Below, one piece after another: positions 46,948 through 55,149 of a DNA stretch of 64,000 bases. The notes under the pieces were generated by a model. It saw nothing but the letters and a program-made list of their open reading frames with translations. It had not been told where the DNA came from and made no database searches. The position numbers and the translations under genes are program-made. This DNA is from Variovorax sp. HW608. Lineage in GTDB: Bacteria; Pseudomonadota; Gammaproteobacteria; Burkholderiales; Burkholderiaceae_C. Location: contig NZ_LT607803.1 in assembly GCF_900090195.1 (NCBI RefSeq), positions 3,622,229 through 3,686,228 of the forward strand. The letters run 5' to 3'. Each line of letters begins with the position of its first letter. The stretch's first letter is position 1.

Positions 46948-47884
46948 TCAAGCCGCTTCGGCCCCGGCCAGAGCCTCGGCTTTCGCGATGCCTTCGCCGA
47001 TGAGCTGTAGGCCCTCAACGTTGGCGAAGACCGAGTGCTTGGGCACGTAGATCGGCATGTCGGGCATGCGCTCGGCGATCTCTTCGGCGTAGTGCGCCGG
47101 GTGGCCACCGACCATCACGACCGTGTCGATGATGTCCCAGGCGCCCTTGATGCCGTTCATCATGATGCCCACCGGGTCGCGTACGGCGCGGCGCGCTGCG
47201 GCCAAGATCTCAGGATCTGCCATGTCGATCGCGCGGCCGTCGAGCTTGAAGACGGCGCCGGTACGCAGCGAGTTGTTCAAGCGGTTCAGGTTCGACGGGG
47301 CGATCGTGCGGCCGATCTTCGACTCCAGGTGCTCCTTGACCGTGGTCATGACGCGGTGGCGGCCCGCATCGGCCGCAGCTCCCGACACGTCGGTATTGGG
47401 CCGGCCGCGGTTCACGAGGAGCCAGTCCAGCGTGTACTCGCCCGGGTCGACCGTCACGATCGTCATGGTGTCGACCAGCTGGTTCCAGTCCGCCAGGGGT
47501 TTCAGGCCCGATTGCGGGTACTTGGCGATGACCTTGTTGATGCCGTCGATGTGCCGATTGAGGCTGTAGAAGCCACCCATGGGCTGCGGGCGCACGACGA
47601 CCTTGTCGATGACCACGCTGCGCACGCCATCCAGATCGATGGTGCCCGTGTAGGCCTTCTTGAGCGCCGCCGGCTTGCTCGGATCGCGGAAGTGGCTGAC
47701 GGGCAGGCCCAGGACGAGCACGTCGATGTGGTCCTCGTCCATATAAGAGAGAGCACCCCGATGAGAGCGTGGTACGGGGCGCCAACGTAGTACTTTTCGT
47801 CCAGGTGGCGCCCGAGTCCGAGCTGGAGGCGGCGCGGCTCATCACGTCCAGCCCGACGACGAAGGATTCGCCGTTGTACGTCAC
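46948..47884 (-). pseudogene. ParM/StbA-like actin ATPase, frameshifted with N-terminal deletion
   Basis: The 264-codon part from ATG 47742 carries IDVLVLGLPVSHFRDPSK, IVTVDPGEYTLDWLLVNRG (phosphate-2 loop), IIDTVVMVGGHPAHYAEEI (adenosine site) and FANVEGLQLIGEG, typical of plasmid-segregation actins. Upstream, EKYYVGAPYHALIGVLS is one frame away and joins perfectly if one CT is removed from the (CT)4 run at 47746-47753. Further up ESFVVGLDV (phosphate-1 strand, start GTG 47884) is in a third frame, with about 50 residues of domain I missing. So the gene is dead or shortened. Confidence 0.75.
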
Positions 47885-48046
47885 GCCTTGACGTTCTCGC
47901 TGTGGCGCTCCTCGAGTTCATAGCGGCGGCGATCGACGCCAAACGCGACGGACGGGAAGAGGGTCGTATTCGACCACTCCAACGTCGCCATCCTTGGTGG
48001 CGCAGCGCTCAACCAAGTAGGCGCTAGGCCAGCGCTAGTTCAATGT

Positions 48047-48310
48047 TGGTCGAGCGCTCGACCAGCGGAAATGAGCGGACCCTGCGAGGCCTGGCGAGGG
48101 AACAGACTTCGACCAGGATTGGCCTAACGATGGGATAAGTCTGGAAGCGTGCCGGTCCGATGCTCCGTGCTGGTCGAACGTTCAACCAGACTTCAACCAA
48201 TTTTTCCGATGAATAGTGGGGCCGCAAGATCATGGTCTAGCAATCAACCAGACTTCGACCAACCCCGCTTGGGGCGCGTGACACGCCTACTTGGTCGAAT
48301 GTTCGACCAA
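48047..48310. repeat. 18-20 bp palindromes, four copies
   Basis: TGGTCGAGCGCTCGACCA at 48047-48064 is perfect. TGGTCGAACGTTCAACCA at 48171-48188 has one mismatch, 48233-48250 is degenerate, and TTGGTCGAATGTTCGACCAA at 48291-48310 is perfect outside the central pair. Consensus TTGGTCGAAYGTTCGACCAA. They lie upstream of the ParM-like gene, the usual place of a parC centromere that doubles as parMR operator. Confidence 0.85.
48101..48262. repeat. Direct repeats CAACCAGACTTCRACCAA
   Basis: 18-bp direct repeats at 48183-48200 and 48245-48262, with a shorter version (AACAGACTTCGACCAG) at 48101-48116. Their ends share the ACCA half-site of the palindromes, and the spacings are about 62 and 82 bp. 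Iteron-like arrangement. Confidence 0.75.
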
Positions 48311-48876
48311 CTCCGGGCGCGGCCAACATGCGAGCGCCGGCGGGTTCCACGTGGCCAGGCCCCCAGAGGGAGCAAGAAAAATGTAGTGCTTTGAAGTAGT
48401 TGGCCGCCGTATTCCCTTTGCCTCAGGAGCTTGTGCAGCAACTTCGATCTCGTTGACCCAAAACAAAGTCGTTGTAGTTGAGAACTTCCTCAGTCAATTG
48501 CGGAGTTTGTGGAACGCGCGATGCCTACACGTTCGGGAGATCGCGGTGGGTGAACGGCCCGTCTGCCAAGCGCTTTCCAGTCTGCCGGCGACCTTAATCT
48601 TTTGTGTTGGCCCATCGCGACATGAGCACTTGCGGATGAACCGATGAGGCTCTTAAGATGTGTCCATCCTTCAAGACTTTTTGGAATCGACATGCTGAAC
48701 CACGCAACCACCATCGAGCAGGCCGCCATCGGCATGCGCGTGGGCGCGTGCATGTCCATGGGCTCGCGCACCTCGGAACGAAATTCCAAGCAAGCAGTGA
48801 TCGAACGCCCACCGATGTCCAACTTCATTTCCCAGTCTTAAGGAGCTGATCCATCCGGCTCCGCCAGGAGCCCAGA

Positions 48877-50247
48877 ATGGTCAGCAAGAAGAAGCCCAAC
48901 AGGATCCCGCCCGGTTACGGCGTCCACCGGAACGCAGTCGGTCCGCAAGATCTCCCCAAGGATGTTCATCTCCTCGTGCCGGCTGTGCTGGTCGAGCAAC
49001 TGGAACTCGAAGCTCTCGAGAGAGAGCGACTGGAGTACGAGGAAGCGGCTCGTGCTCGCGCCGCAGCCGATGCTGCCTACAAGGCGAGGCGGCTGGCCGA
49101 GGAGGAAAGAATCGAGGCGGAGATTGCTGCAAAGCCACCACCTCCACCGGCCCATCGGCCGTCCTTGACGCCGTACCAGGCTGCGCAGGCATTGACGGTG
49201 CCCGCGGAACTGCCTTCCGCGCCGCCCGGCGCCGTTGCGGTGTTCGACTGGGAGGCTGCGCGCGAGCGCTTTGATGCCCTGAAAAACAACCCTGCGAGTG
49301 GCGACAGGGATGTTGTGGCGCGGGATCTGAGACACTTCGCCAAGGCCATGGCCGAAGGACCTTGGCGCTCGATCGCTCGACCGCTTGCCTGGCGCGAGGA
49401 TCTTGCGCAACTGGCCTCCGAGATGCCGAACTTCGCCCCTGTCGTGGACGCGATCGGCCGCGCGCTTGCGCTCGCAGACCTGACGGGTCGCCCACCGGCG
49501 CTGCCGCCCATCCTGTTGCTTGGCGAGCCCGGCGTCGGCAAGACCCATTTCACCCATCGGCTGGCAGAGGTTCTGCAGACCGCGATACATCGGCAGGCCT
49601 TCGACAACCCCCAGTCGAACTCGGGCCTACGCGGTGCCGAAAGATATTGGGCCAATACGTCTGTGGGCGCGTTGTGGGAACTCATCGTTCTCGGCAAGCA
49701 GGCAAACCCGATCGTCTTGCTGGACGAGATCGACAAGGGCGCCCAGGGCGGCAACAACTATCGCCCTGTCGATGCGCTGCTCACCTTGCTCGAGCCGGTC
49801 ACGGCTTCAAAGGTGAAGGACATGAGCGCCGATTTCGAGTTCGACGCGAGCTACGTGATCTACGTGGCGACTGCCAATGATGCGGAACGCATCAGCGCGC
49901 CGGTGCGTTCTCGCTTCGTCGAGTTCTTCATTGAAGAGCCCGACATCGATGGGCGCCTCGTTCTGGCTCACAGCATCTTCCGAGCGACCCTGGAGCGCAT
50001 GGTGCCAGTCGAAAGCGTTCGCGCGACTTTCGAGCACGCGACGAACCTGCAGATGTGCCGGCTCGCCTGGCTCACGCCGCGCCAGATCCGCATGGCCTGC
50101 GAGCGGGCTTTGGGGGCGGCCGCGTACGAGGGACGTCGCCACTTCGAGGATGCGGATTTCGATCTGCCGGCTCGCACGGCGTCGGCCCCTCCGAAGCCGA
50201 AGGAGGGCGGTGACGACGAGGTCTTCATATTTGTGGTCGGGAGTTGA
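48877..50247 (+). CDS. AAA+ ATPase (Lon/ClpX-like core), first gene of the phosphoesterase operon
   Basis: 456 aa, CCAGGAG before ATG 48877. N-terminal coiled coil rich in Glu/Ala/Arg (residues 35-90, EQLELEALERERLEYEEAARA) and a proline linker, then the AAA+ core: Walker A ILLLGEPGVGKTHFTHRLAE, Walker B PIVLLDEIDKGAQGG, sensor-1 VIYVATANDAERISAPVRSRF with an arginine finger, and a sensor-2-like WLTPRQIRMACERAL. No protease or nuclease domain is attached. The core resembles the Lon ATPase module. Likely an oligomeric remodelling or switch ATPase that acts with the following genes; next start is 6 bp after its stop. Confidence 0.88.
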   Translation: MVSKKKPNRIPPGYGVHRNAVGPQDLPKDVHLLVPAVLVEQLELEALERERLEYEEAARARAAADAAYKARRLAEEERIEAEIAAKPPPPPAHRPSLTPYQAAQALTVPAELPSAPPGAVAVFDWEAARERFDALKNNPASGDRDVVARDLRHFAKAMAEGPWRSIARPLAWREDLAQLASEMPNFAPVVDAIGRALALADLTGRPPALPPILLLGEPGVGKTHFTHRLAEVLQTAIHRQAFDNPQSNSGLRGAERYWANTSVGALWELIVLGKQANPIVLLDEIDKGAQGGNNYRPVDALLTLLEPVTASKVKDMSADFEFDASYVIYVATANDAERISAPVRSRFVEFFIEEPDIDGRLVLAHSIFRATLERMVPVESVRATFEHATNLQMCRLAWLTPRQIRMACERALGAAAYEGRRHFEDADFDLPARTASAPPKPKEGGDDEVFIFVVGS

Positions 50248-50253
50248 ACCGGT

Positions 50254-50793
50254 ATGAACGACATCACGCCAGCCTCTCTCCATGCGCGCTTCCCCTACAT
50301 GTTTCCGCTCGAAGGGGAGGCGCGCCGCCGCGCTTACACGTTCTTCCGAGGGTGGTTGCCGGCCTTGGTACAGGCCCGCGAAGACATCGATGCGCGACTC
50401 GGTGCAGACAAGCGTGGCTTTCACTGGACGAGGATGCGGGAGAAGTTCGGCTCGCCAAGCTTCGCCTATCAGATGGTCGGCAAGGCGCGCGTGGCGATCA
50501 ATATCCATCGGCCGACCGAAGTTCATCGTCACGAATGCGAGCCCGCCCAGGGACATGATCCGGTCGCTCTCGCGATCAATGAGATCGTTCTGCGGCTGGA
50601 GCTCAGGCTGAGATGCCGGTGCATCGTCTGCGGCGCGCCGGCGGAGATCAACAACGACCGAGGTCCTTGGGCATCGCTCTGCCCAGAGCATCGTGCGGAC
50701 ACGTTCGATGAGGGCCACAAGGACTGGAAGGGTTCTATCTGGATGTCTGCCAGTGACTGGGGGTGGCCGAACAAAGAGGAGGAGCGGAAGTGA
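50254..50793 (+). CDS. Unknown protein with C-x-C-x2-C zinc-like knuckle
   Basis: 179 aa. I do not recognise the family. The N-terminal two thirds is mixed helical/beta with many Arg and aromatic residues (ARFPYMFPLEGEARRRAYTF, WTRMREKFGSPSFAYQMVGK). The C-terminal part has RCRCIVCGAPAEINNDRG followed by CPEHRADTF, a pattern suited to zinc binding. It overlaps the next gene by GTGA, so it is co-translated. Possible nucleic-acid or partner-binding component. Confidence 0.75.
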   Translation: MNDITPASLHARFPYMFPLEGEARRRAYTFFRGWLPALVQAREDIDARLGADKRGFHWTRMREKFGSPSFAYQMVGKARVAINIHRPTEVHRHECEPAQGHDPVALAINEIVLRLELRLRCRCIVCGAPAEINNDRGPWASLCPEHRADTFDEGHKDWKGSIWMSASDWGWPNKEEERK

Positions 50794-51242
50794 TCCTGTT
50801 CCTCGATTTCGATGGCGTCCTGCACCTCGAAGGCGAGGGCCATCTCCCGGTGGAGTCGCCTTTCTGCTTCTTGCCGCGACTGGAAGCATTGCTGCGCGAG
50901 TTCGCGGAGGTGCGAATCGTCATCAGTTCCATGTGGCGAGAGCGCCATACGCTCGACCAGCTTCGAGAGTTCTTCTCCGACGATCTCCGGCATCGCATCG
51001 TTGGCGTGACGCCGTTGCCTGTTCGCGGTCCTGGGGGTTACGCGCCGGCACGACGTGAGGGCGAAATCCTGGCCTGGCTGGAGACCCACGGCGGCGTCGA
51101 GCAGCCTTGGGTCGCGCCTGATGACGCCGAGTGGCAATTCGACCGATACCTCCACCGCTTGGTGGTCTGCGGATCGTTCGTCGGCTTTGATGAAGCCGCG
51201 GAATTGGCTCTGCGCGCTCACTTTGAAGGCTTGGCGAAATGA
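50790..51242 (+). CDS. HAD-like phosphatase domain protein
   Basis: 150 aa from GTG 50790, which lies inside the previous stop with GAGGAGGAGCGG as ribosome site. Starts ILFLDFDGVLHLEGEG, the HAD motif I (DxD). VISSMWRERHTLDQLREFF gives motif II (Ser), and WVAPDDAEWQFD is a candidate acidic motif. The length is short, with no cap domain, typical of HAD-domain proteins in phage and plasmid genomes that act on nucleic-acid ends or phosphorylated cofactors. Overlaps the first metallophosphoesterase as ATGA. Confidence 0.85.
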   Translation: MILFLDFDGVLHLEGEGHLPVESPFCFLPRLEALLREFAEVRIVISSMWRERHTLDQLREFFSDDLRHRIVGVTPLPVRGPGGYAPARREGEILAWLETHGGVEQPWVAPDDAEWQFDRYLHRLVVCGSFVGFDEAAELALRAHFEGLAK

Positions 51243-52090
51243 AATTGCTGATCATCTCCGACCTGCATCTGGAGTTCGCACCGTTCGAGCCACCAGGTGA
51301 CCTGGACTTCGACGTAGCAATCCTCGCCGGCGATATCCATTGCCCTGCGGTCAAGGCCGCTCGTTGGGCTGGCGATGTCGCGCGCTTCGGCGGCAAGCCG
51401 GTGGTCTATGTCCCGGGCAACCATGAGTTCTACGACACACGAATGGACCAGACGCTCGCAGAGGCTCGGACCGCTGCATCGTCCCTCGGTGTCCATCTGC
51501 TTGACGGCGACCAGGTCGTGATAAACGGAGTGCGCTTTCTCGGCGCGACGCTTTGGACGGATTTCGAGCTCGCAATTGACACGCCAGACGGCCGGCGCAG
51601 CGACGCATCCGTGAGCATGAGGAAGGCAAGCAACCTCATGAACGACTATGCCCTGATTCGCGCTGCCGATGAAAGCGCCGAGCCCGACACCTGGCGCGCT
51701 CGCCACGGGCGGAAGCTGGAGGCCGCAGACACGCGCCAGATTCATCTGAGGCAGCACAGATGGCTGAGCGCCATGCTTTCCGTGCCCTTTGAGGGGCCCA
51801 CTGTCGTCGTCACGCATCACGCGCCGCATCGCGGCTCCCTTTCCGAGCGATACGCGCGGGATTGGGTGTCGGCCGCTTTCGTAAGTGAACTACCGGAGGT
51901 GTACTTCGACGTGCCCGCGCTCTGGGTGCACGGCCACTGTCACCAGAGCTTTGACTATCGGGTGCGCTCTTGCCGCGTCGTTTGCAACCCCCGCGCCTAC
52001 GTCAACTGGAGCGGCAGGACAGAAAACGGCAACTTCGATCCAGGCTTGGTGCTCCACGTGCCGGATCGGAAGGATGGGCATCGCACATGA
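51239..52090 (+). CDS. Calcineurin-like metallophosphoesterase 1
   Basis: 283 aa. All five metal motifs are present: IISDLHLEF, AILAGDIHCP, VPGNHEFYD, VVTHHAPHRG and WVHGHCHQSFDY, followed by VVCNPRAYVNWSG. Expected two-metal phosphoesterase, cytoplasmic; natural substrate unknown. Shares motif order and length with the enzymes at 52504 and 53338, so the three are paralogues. Overlaps genes on both sides by 4 bp. Confidence 0.92.
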   Translation: MKLLIISDLHLEFAPFEPPGDLDFDVAILAGDIHCPAVKAARWAGDVARFGGKPVVYVPGNHEFYDTRMDQTLAEARTAASSLGVHLLDGDQVVINGVRFLGATLWTDFELAIDTPDGRRSDASVSMRKASNLMNDYALIRAADESAEPDTWRARHGRKLEAADTRQIHLRQHRWLSAMLSVPFEGPTVVVTHHAPHRGSLSERYARDWVSAAFVSELPEVYFDVPALWVHGHCHQSFDYRVRSCRVVCNPRAYVNWSGRTENGNFDPGLVLHVPDRKDGHRT

Positions 52091-52497
52091 CCAGAGATAT
52101 CTATGTGTCAGCGGCCGAGGCCGCCGCCTTGCTACGCGAAGGACAGCAGTACCGTCATGATCGCTTGCGGGCGGCTGACATGATCACAGTTGAGGAGGCC
52201 GGGTTGATCATGGGTGTGGACGACTCGACGATCGCGGCTTGGATCGTCGCCGGCAAGTGCATCGGGCTTGGAGACCCGGACGGCGCGATGAAGCTGCCTC
52301 GATGGCAGTTTGAGCCTTCGGCGTGGTCGTCGATTCAGCGAATCGGTCGATCGCTGGGCACGAGGGACTGCTGGCAGATCTTCGACTTTCTTGAAACCCC
52401 GGCATCGGCGCTGGGCGGCTTGACGCCGCGAGTGGCGCTCGAGCAGGGGATGCCGGTCCAGCGCGTTCTGGCCGCCGCAACCGCCTACGCCCACTGA
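52087..52497 (+). CDS. MbcA/ParS/Xre antitoxin-like protein (DUF2384-type)
   Basis: 136 aa from ATG 52087 (ATGA overlap). First half: AADMITVEEAGLIMGVDDSTIAAWIVAGKCIGL, a short HTH-like DNA-binding unit. Second half: WQIFDFLETPASALGGLTPRVALEQGMPVQRVLAAATAYAH, close to the toxin-binding domain of MbcA/ParS antitoxins (LGGxTPxxAL). No RES-domain toxin is adjacent. Its partner is more likely one of the phosphoesterases, or it regulates the operon. Family assignment is by motif recall. Confidence 0.72.
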   Translation: MTRDIYVSAAEAAALLREGQQYRHDRLRAADMITVEEAGLIMGVDDSTIAAWIVAGKCIGLGDPDGAMKLPRWQFEPSAWSSIQRIGRSLGTRDCWQIFDFLETPASALGGLTPRVALEQGMPVQRVLAAATAYAH

Positions 52498-52503
52498 CCG
52501 ACC

Positions 52504-53334
52504 ATGAAGCTTCTGATACTTTCCGACCTGCACGCTGAATTCGAGACGTTCGAGGTCCCGACGGGGCTGGACTATGACGTGGCCATCTTGGCGGGTGACA
52601 TCGTCGCGCCTGGGCGCGTGGCTGCGCGCTGGTTGCGGCACCCCGCGCGCTTTGGCGACAAGCCGATCGTGCAGGTCGCTGGCAACCATGAGTACTACGA
52701 GACCGTGCTCGATCAGGAAGAGGCTGAGATGCGCAGACAGGCGCAAGAGCACGACGTTCACTTCCTCAATTGCGACGAGGTGGTGATTGGCGGCGTGCGA
52801 TTCCTGGGGTGCACTTTGTGGACCGACTTCCGGCTGCGAATCGACAACCCGGGCTTCGCGGGGCAGCCGGTGCGTCTGCTGTCGGATCGATGCCGCGCGA
52901 TGGTGGAGAGCTCCCGCTACCTGGCTGACTATTCAGCCATCCGGATCGAGGACCCTGGAACTTCAAACTCGCGCGGCTCGCGGCGCCTGGTACCGATGGA
53001 CACCCTGCGGATCCATAGGCGGCACCGATCCTGGCTTCGCAGACGGGTGGCTGAGCCATTCGACGGGCCGACGGTCGTTGTGACCCACCATGCCCCGCAT
53101 CGGAACTCGCTTGCGGCGCGCTACGCGCAGGACTGGTCTTCCGGCGGCTTCGTCAACGAAATGTTGAGCGAGTTCTTCGAGGTGCCCGTCCTTTGGGTTC
53201 ATGGACACACCCACGACAGTTTCGACTATGAAGTCGGCGGCTGCCGCGTCGTGAGCAATCCGCGCGGCTATCTGAACTGGCACGGCGAGTTCGAGAACGC
53301 GCGGTTCAATCCCGGCTTGGTGTTGGAGGTCTGA
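52504..53334 (+). CDS. Calcineurin-like metallophosphoesterase 2
   Basis: 276 aa, 6 bp after the antitoxin-like gene. Motifs LILSDLHAEF, AILAGDIVAP, VAGNHEYYE, VVTHHAPHRN, WVHGHTHDSFDYE, VVSNPRGYLNWHG are complete. A less conserved insert between residues 115 and 160 (LRIDNPGFAGQPVRLLSDRC) differs from its paralogues and may set substrate choice. Confidence 0.92.
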   Translation: MKLLILSDLHAEFETFEVPTGLDYDVAILAGDIVAPGRVAARWLRHPARFGDKPIVQVAGNHEYYETVLDQEEAEMRRQAQEHDVHFLNCDEVVIGGVRFLGCTLWTDFRLRIDNPGFAGQPVRLLSDRCRAMVESSRYLADYSAIRIEDPGTSNSRGSRRLVPMDTLRIHRRHRSWLRRRVAEPFDGPTVVVTHHAPHRNSLAARYAQDWSSGGFVNEMLSEFFEVPVLWVHGHTHDSFDYEVGGCRVVSNPRGYLNWHGEFENARFNPGLVLEV

Positions 53335-53337
53335 CCT

Positions 53338-54177
53338 ATGAGGTTGCTGATCCTCTCGGACCTGCACCTTGAGTTCGGTGCCTTCCAGGTACCGGACGTC
53401 GAGTTCGATGTCGCCATCCTGGCGGGTGATATCGCTGTGCCGGCGACCAAGGCGATTGCTTGGATCCGTCGGGCAACAAACTTCGGAGAGACGAAGCCCG
53501 TGATCTTCGTGCCAGGAAATCATGAGTTCTATGCCGACGTGTTGTCCAGTGGATTGGCCAACATGCAGCGCGCCGCTGCCGGAACGAATGTCTATGCCCT
53601 CGATTGCGGCGAGGCAATCATTGGCGGCGTTCGCTTCCTCGGATGCACTTTATGGACCGACTTCGCACTTCGGATCGATACGCCCGATGGTCTCAAGGTG
53701 GATGTCGAGCGCGCGGCCGGCGAATCGGGAACCGTGATGTCGGACTACAGGGCAATCCGGATCTTGCAGAGCAGAGGAACCGAAGCGATGCCCAGCAAGG
53801 AAAAGCCGTTCAAGCGCGCGCTGCGCCCCGCTGACACGATCGCCCTGCATCAAGCACATCGCAAGTGGCTCCGTCAAAAGTTGAACGACCCGTTTGAGGG
53901 ACCAACGGTCGTGGTCACGCACCACGCACCCCATCGCGGCTCATTGTCTGCACTCTACGCATCCGACTGGGTGTCCGGTGCGTTCGTGAGCGAGTTGCGG
54001 GATCACTTTTTCGAGGTGCCGGTGCTCTGGGTGCATGGCCATACGCATACCAGCTTTGATTACAAGGTGGACAACTGCCGGGTGGTATGCAACCCCCGCG
54101 GCTACATGCTCGGGCGAAGCAGGGCATCCAACGAGAATGAGGGCTTCAATCCTGCGCTTGTCGTCGAAGTTTCTTAA
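53338..54177 (+). CDS. Calcineurin-like metallophosphoesterase 3
   Basis: 279 aa, 3 bp after the second enzyme. Motifs LILSDLHLEF, AILAGDIAVP, VPGNHEFYAD, VVTHHAPHRGS, WVHGHTHTSFDYK, VVCNPRGYML are complete. The middle insert (SRGTEAMPSKEKPFKRAL) is again distinct. Last gene of the operon; about 220 bp of non-coding DNA follow before the TetR gene, and no clear terminator was found. Confidence 0.92.
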   Translation: MRLLILSDLHLEFGAFQVPDVEFDVAILAGDIAVPATKAIAWIRRATNFGETKPVIFVPGNHEFYADVLSSGLANMQRAAAGTNVYALDCGEAIIGGVRFLGCTLWTDFALRIDTPDGLKVDVERAAGESGTVMSDYRAIRILQSRGTEAMPSKEKPFKRALRPADTIALHQAHRKWLRQKLNDPFEGPTVVVTHHAPHRGSLSALYASDWVSGAFVSELRDHFFEVPVLWVHGHTHTSFDYKVDNCRVVCNPRGYMLGRSRASNENEGFNPALVVEVS

Positions 54178-54371
54178 CGGGCGGAAAGGGGCGCGGCGGC
54201 TTTTCGCAGTGGGCGAGTGGGAGGGGCCATTTGTCTCGCTCGGTCTGCTCGTCGTGTGAATGCCACGCGGCCAATAGGGGCTTCCTTTGGGCCAGAGTTC
54301 CGCAACCCGGAAAGACCAAGCGGACTTCAAGGTCTTTCGACTTTCTGAAGGCGGAAAACTCCTGCAAAATA

Positions 54372-54383
54372 GAACGATCGTTC
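54372..54383. promoter_or_regulatory. Perfect palindrome, probable TetR operator
   Basis: GAACGATCGTTC within an AT-rich stretch, 18 bp before the TetR-family ATG. Position and symmetry fit autoregulation and control of the beta-oxidation operon. Confidence 0.7.
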
Positions 54384-54401
54384 GTTTTATTTTCCCGCTC
54401 G

Positions 54402-55088
54402 ATGCCACCTCGCCCCGCCGCCACCGCCAAGACAGCCCGCGCGCCCCAGAAAGGGCAGCAGACCAAGGCCGTGATCATCGACGCGGCCCTGAACCTCGCG
54501 GCCCAGATCGGCCTGGAAGGGCTGTCGATCGGCGCGATCGCGGAAGTCACGCAGATGAGCAAGTCGGGCGTCTTCGCCCACTTCGGTTCGCGCGAGGAAC
54601 TGCAGATCTCGGTGGTGCGCGAATACCACACCCGCTTCGAGCAGGAAGTCTTCTACCCGGCGCTCGACGAGCCGCGCGGGTTGCCGCGCCTTCGCGCCAT
54701 GTTCGCGAACTGGATGAAGCGCACCTCCGCCGAGATCGATTCGGGCTGCATCTACATCAGCGGTGCGGTGGAATTCGACGACCGGCCCGGCCCGGTGCGC
54801 GATGCGCTCGCCGATTCGGTCAACACCTGGCTCGCCGCCATGTACCGTGCGGTGGTGCAGGCCAAGGCCGAAGGCCATCTGCAGGAGGATGCGGACGAGA
54901 AGCAGATCGCCTTCGAGATCCACGCGCTGATCCTCGCCCTGCACTACGAAGCGCGCTTCCTGCGCTCGCCCGATTCGCTGGCCCGCGCCAATGCGGGCTT
55001 CGACAACATCCTCGCGCGCTCGGCTTCGCCGGACGCCCCCGGCATGGCCCTCGACGCCGCGCGGCGCCGCCTCAAGACCGTCCGCTGA
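54402..55088 (+). CDS. TetR/AcrR-family regulator of the beta-oxidation cluster
   Basis: 228 aa from ATG 54402; upstream in-frame codons are not protein-like. HTH: QTKAVIIDAALNLAAQIGLEGLSIGAIAEVTQMSKSGVFAHFGSREELQ, then an all-helical ligand domain (YPALDEPRGLPRLRAMFANWM, CIYISGAVEFDD) similar to acyl-CoA-responsive repressors. Located 61 bp ahead of the acyl-CoA dehydrogenase gene and reading the same way, so it probably represses the whole cluster until acyl-CoA binds. Confidence 0.9.
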   Translation: MPPRPAATAKTARAPQKGQQTKAVIIDAALNLAAQIGLEGLSIGAIAEVTQMSKSGVFAHFGSREELQISVVREYHTRFEQEVFYPALDEPRGLPRLRAMFANWMKRTSAEIDSGCIYISGAVEFDDRPGPVRDALADSVNTWLAAMYRAVVQAKAEGHLQEDADEKQIAFEIHALILALHYEARFLRSPDSLARANAGFDNILARSASPDAPGMALDAARRRLKTVR

Positions 55089-55149
55089 TCGCGCCGGTCC
55101 GACCCATTTTCTTTTCAACCTTTCAGTTTCACTTTCCGGAGATCTCCAC

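Larger units (their letters stand above)
47885..48876. other. Gene-free 1-kb region upstream of parM-like and the AAA operon
   Basis: No convincing gene on either strand. A 49-codon plus-strand frame at 48692-48841 has no ribosome site or family. The left half (47990-48320) is packed with repeats described separately. The right half is plain, and the AAA-operon promoter must be near its end. Looks like a former replication or partition control region. Confidence 0.6.

Noticed and set aside
46948..47742. Intact 264-aa ParM protein starting at ATG 47742
   Set aside because: This start lacks the phosphate-1 region, and homologous sequence continues upstream in another frame.
48490..48841. Small frames on both strands (112 codons minus, 49-65 codons plus)
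   Set aside because: No ribosome site, no recognisable domain, atypical composition.
42129..54177. tRNA-flanked genomic island with att sites
   Set aside because: No tRNA gene or convincing direct-repeat pair was seen at either border, so att sites are not claimed.
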